DNA of 41,856 nt, taken from contig JANXXO010000048.1 in NCBI GenBank assembly GCA_025350565.1, positions 1 to 41,856 of the forward strand, read 5' to 3'. Origin of the DNA: Acidimicrobiaceae bacterium. GTDB taxonomy: Bacteria; Actinomycetota; Acidimicrobiia; Acidimicrobiales; RAAP-2. Below the pieces are notes generated by a model that saw nothing but the letters and a program-made list of their open reading frames with translations, had not been told where the DNA came from and ran no database searches. Below, in pieces: positions 41,042-41,856 of the stretch (its first letter is position 1; each line of letters begins with the position of its first letter). Made by a program: the position numbers and the translations under genes.

Positions 41042-41856
41042 CCTCCACGTTGCCCTCCGTCGGGGGCGTACCCGGTCTCTTGGGCGCCGACGAGATCGCG
41101 CGCACCGCGGCCCAACTGGCGTCCCTGCAGTTGGTCAGCGGGCAGATTCCTTGGTTCCCGGGCGGTCATAGTGACCCGTGGAACCACGTGGAAGCGGCCA
41201 TGGCGCTCACCGTGACCGGCTACGTGGACGAAGCGCGAGCGGCCTACGGATGGCTCGCCGACCATCAGCTGGGAGACGGCAGTTGGTTCAACTACTACGT
41301 GGGTAGCGCCGTGAAGGATGCTCGACTCGATACCAACGTCTGCGCCTACGTGGCGGCCGGTCTGTACCACTACGTACTGGCGACGGGCGACGTGGACTTC
41401 GCCGCCGCTCTTTGGCCCGTGGTCGAGCGCGCGATTGAGTTCGTGCTGCGCTGGCAACAGCCCGACGGCACCATCCGTTGGTCGCTCGACGCCGTGGGGC
41501 GCGCCGAGTCGTACGCGCTCTTGACCGGTTCGTCGTCAATCTTTCACTCGTTACGCTGCGCCGTGGCGCTCGCCGAGCGGCTCGATCTGGCTCGTCCTTC
41601 GTGGGAACTGTGCGCCGGTCGCTTGGGCCACGCCGTGGGCCATCACCCCGGGGCCTTCGCGCCGAAGAACGAGTTCGCCATGGATTGGTACTACCCAATT
41701 TTCTGCGGGGCGCTCCTGGGCGAGCCCGGCGAGAAGCGCATCAACGACGGTTGGGAGCGCCACGTCATGGACGGCTACGGCGTTCGGTGCGTGTCGACGA
41801 GCGACTGGGTGACGGCGGCCGAAACGGCCGAATGCGTGCTGGCCCTGGACGCGCTC
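41038..41856 (+). CDS. Alpha/alpha-toroid (prenyltransferase/glycoside hydrolase-like) protein, cut by the window edge
   Basis: At least 273 residues with no stop before the end of the window; starts at a GTG that overlaps the methyltransferase stop (GTGA). Internal helical repeats are seen: QIPWFPGGHSDPWNHVEAAM near 37-57, HQLGDGSWFNYY near 74-85 and RWQQPDGTIRWSLD near 140-153. They resemble the QW-type repeats of squalene cyclase/prenyltransferase toroids and of six-hairpin glycosidases. It has no signal peptide. In this setting a glucan- or lipid-sugar-processing role is reasonable, but catalytic residues cannot be named. Confidence 0.7.
   Translation, partial: MTSTLPSVGGVPGLLGADEIARTAAQLASLQLVSGQIPWFPGGHSDPWNHVEAAMALTVTGYVDEARAAYGWLADHQLGDGSWFNYYVGSAVKDARLDTNVCAYVAAGLYHYVLATGDVDFAAALWPVVERAIEFVLRWQQPDGTIRWSLDAVGRAESYALLTGSSSIFHSLRCAVALAERLDLARPSWELCAGRLGHAVGHHPGAFAPKNEFAMDWYYPIFCGALLGEPGEKRINDGWERHVMDGYGVRCVSTSDWVTAAETAECVLALDAL

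Overview
This window reads as chromosomal DNA of a high-GC actinobacterium. An acidimicrobium-like lineage is my inference from three things: two acyl-CoA dehydrogenases beside a class I cytochrome P450, a fragment of a mycothiol-dependent isomerase-type protein, and frequent GTG starts with 1-4 base stop/start overlaps. I see no rRNA, tRNA, CRISPR array, insertion sequence, prophage or plasmid gene. Most of the window is ordinary housekeeping and accessory metabolism.

Left part (1-9.4 kb): a truncated mycothiol-dependent-type protein overlaps an ECHDC3-like crotonase tail to tail. Then come a receiver-only response regulator and its three-PAS histidine kinase, a 944-residue secreted protein made of about seven Ig-like repeats ending in an OmpA-like domain, a 519-base gap, a nitronate monooxygenase-type flavoprotein and a PEBP protein.

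Middle-left (9.5-19 kb): an S51-like peptidase and an MFS carrier are followed by a DHA2-type drug exporter co-transcribed with a MarR repressor. Two interlocked palindromes overlap the exporter's -10 element. Next are MscL with a C-terminal zinc-ribbon-like tail, an ABC-2 exporter pair, an acyl-CoA dehydrogenase and the bifunctional NAD(P)HX repair enzyme.

Middle (19-28 kb): ADP-ribosylglycohydrolase plus PfkB kinase, then 6-phosphofructokinase, a PiT phosphate transporter with a small two-helix partner, an NCS1 nucleobase/nucleoside-type permease and a second PfkB kinase. Thymidine kinase follows slightly further on. The set resembles the E. coli yegTUV arrangement and suggests nucleoside or ribosyl-compound salvage that feeds phosphorylated sugars into glycolysis. 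A TrmO-like methyltransferase and a twice-broken VOC gene lie between.

Right part (28-41.9 kb): a complete pstSCAB operon in which pstS and pstC carry the same 14-base ribosome-binding module. It is followed by an amidase, a frameshifted GNAT acetyltransferase, a beta-carbonic anhydrase, an AhpD-like protein, a cis-prenyltransferase downstream of a cytochrome P450, a NifU-type scaffold and a second acyl-CoA dehydrogenase. A tightly coupled glycosyltransferase / methyltransferase / alpha-alpha-toroid operon runs off the right edge.

At least two genes (VOC, GNAT) and possibly the first one have broken frames. Either decay or single-base errors in the sequence could explain this, and raw reads would decide it.
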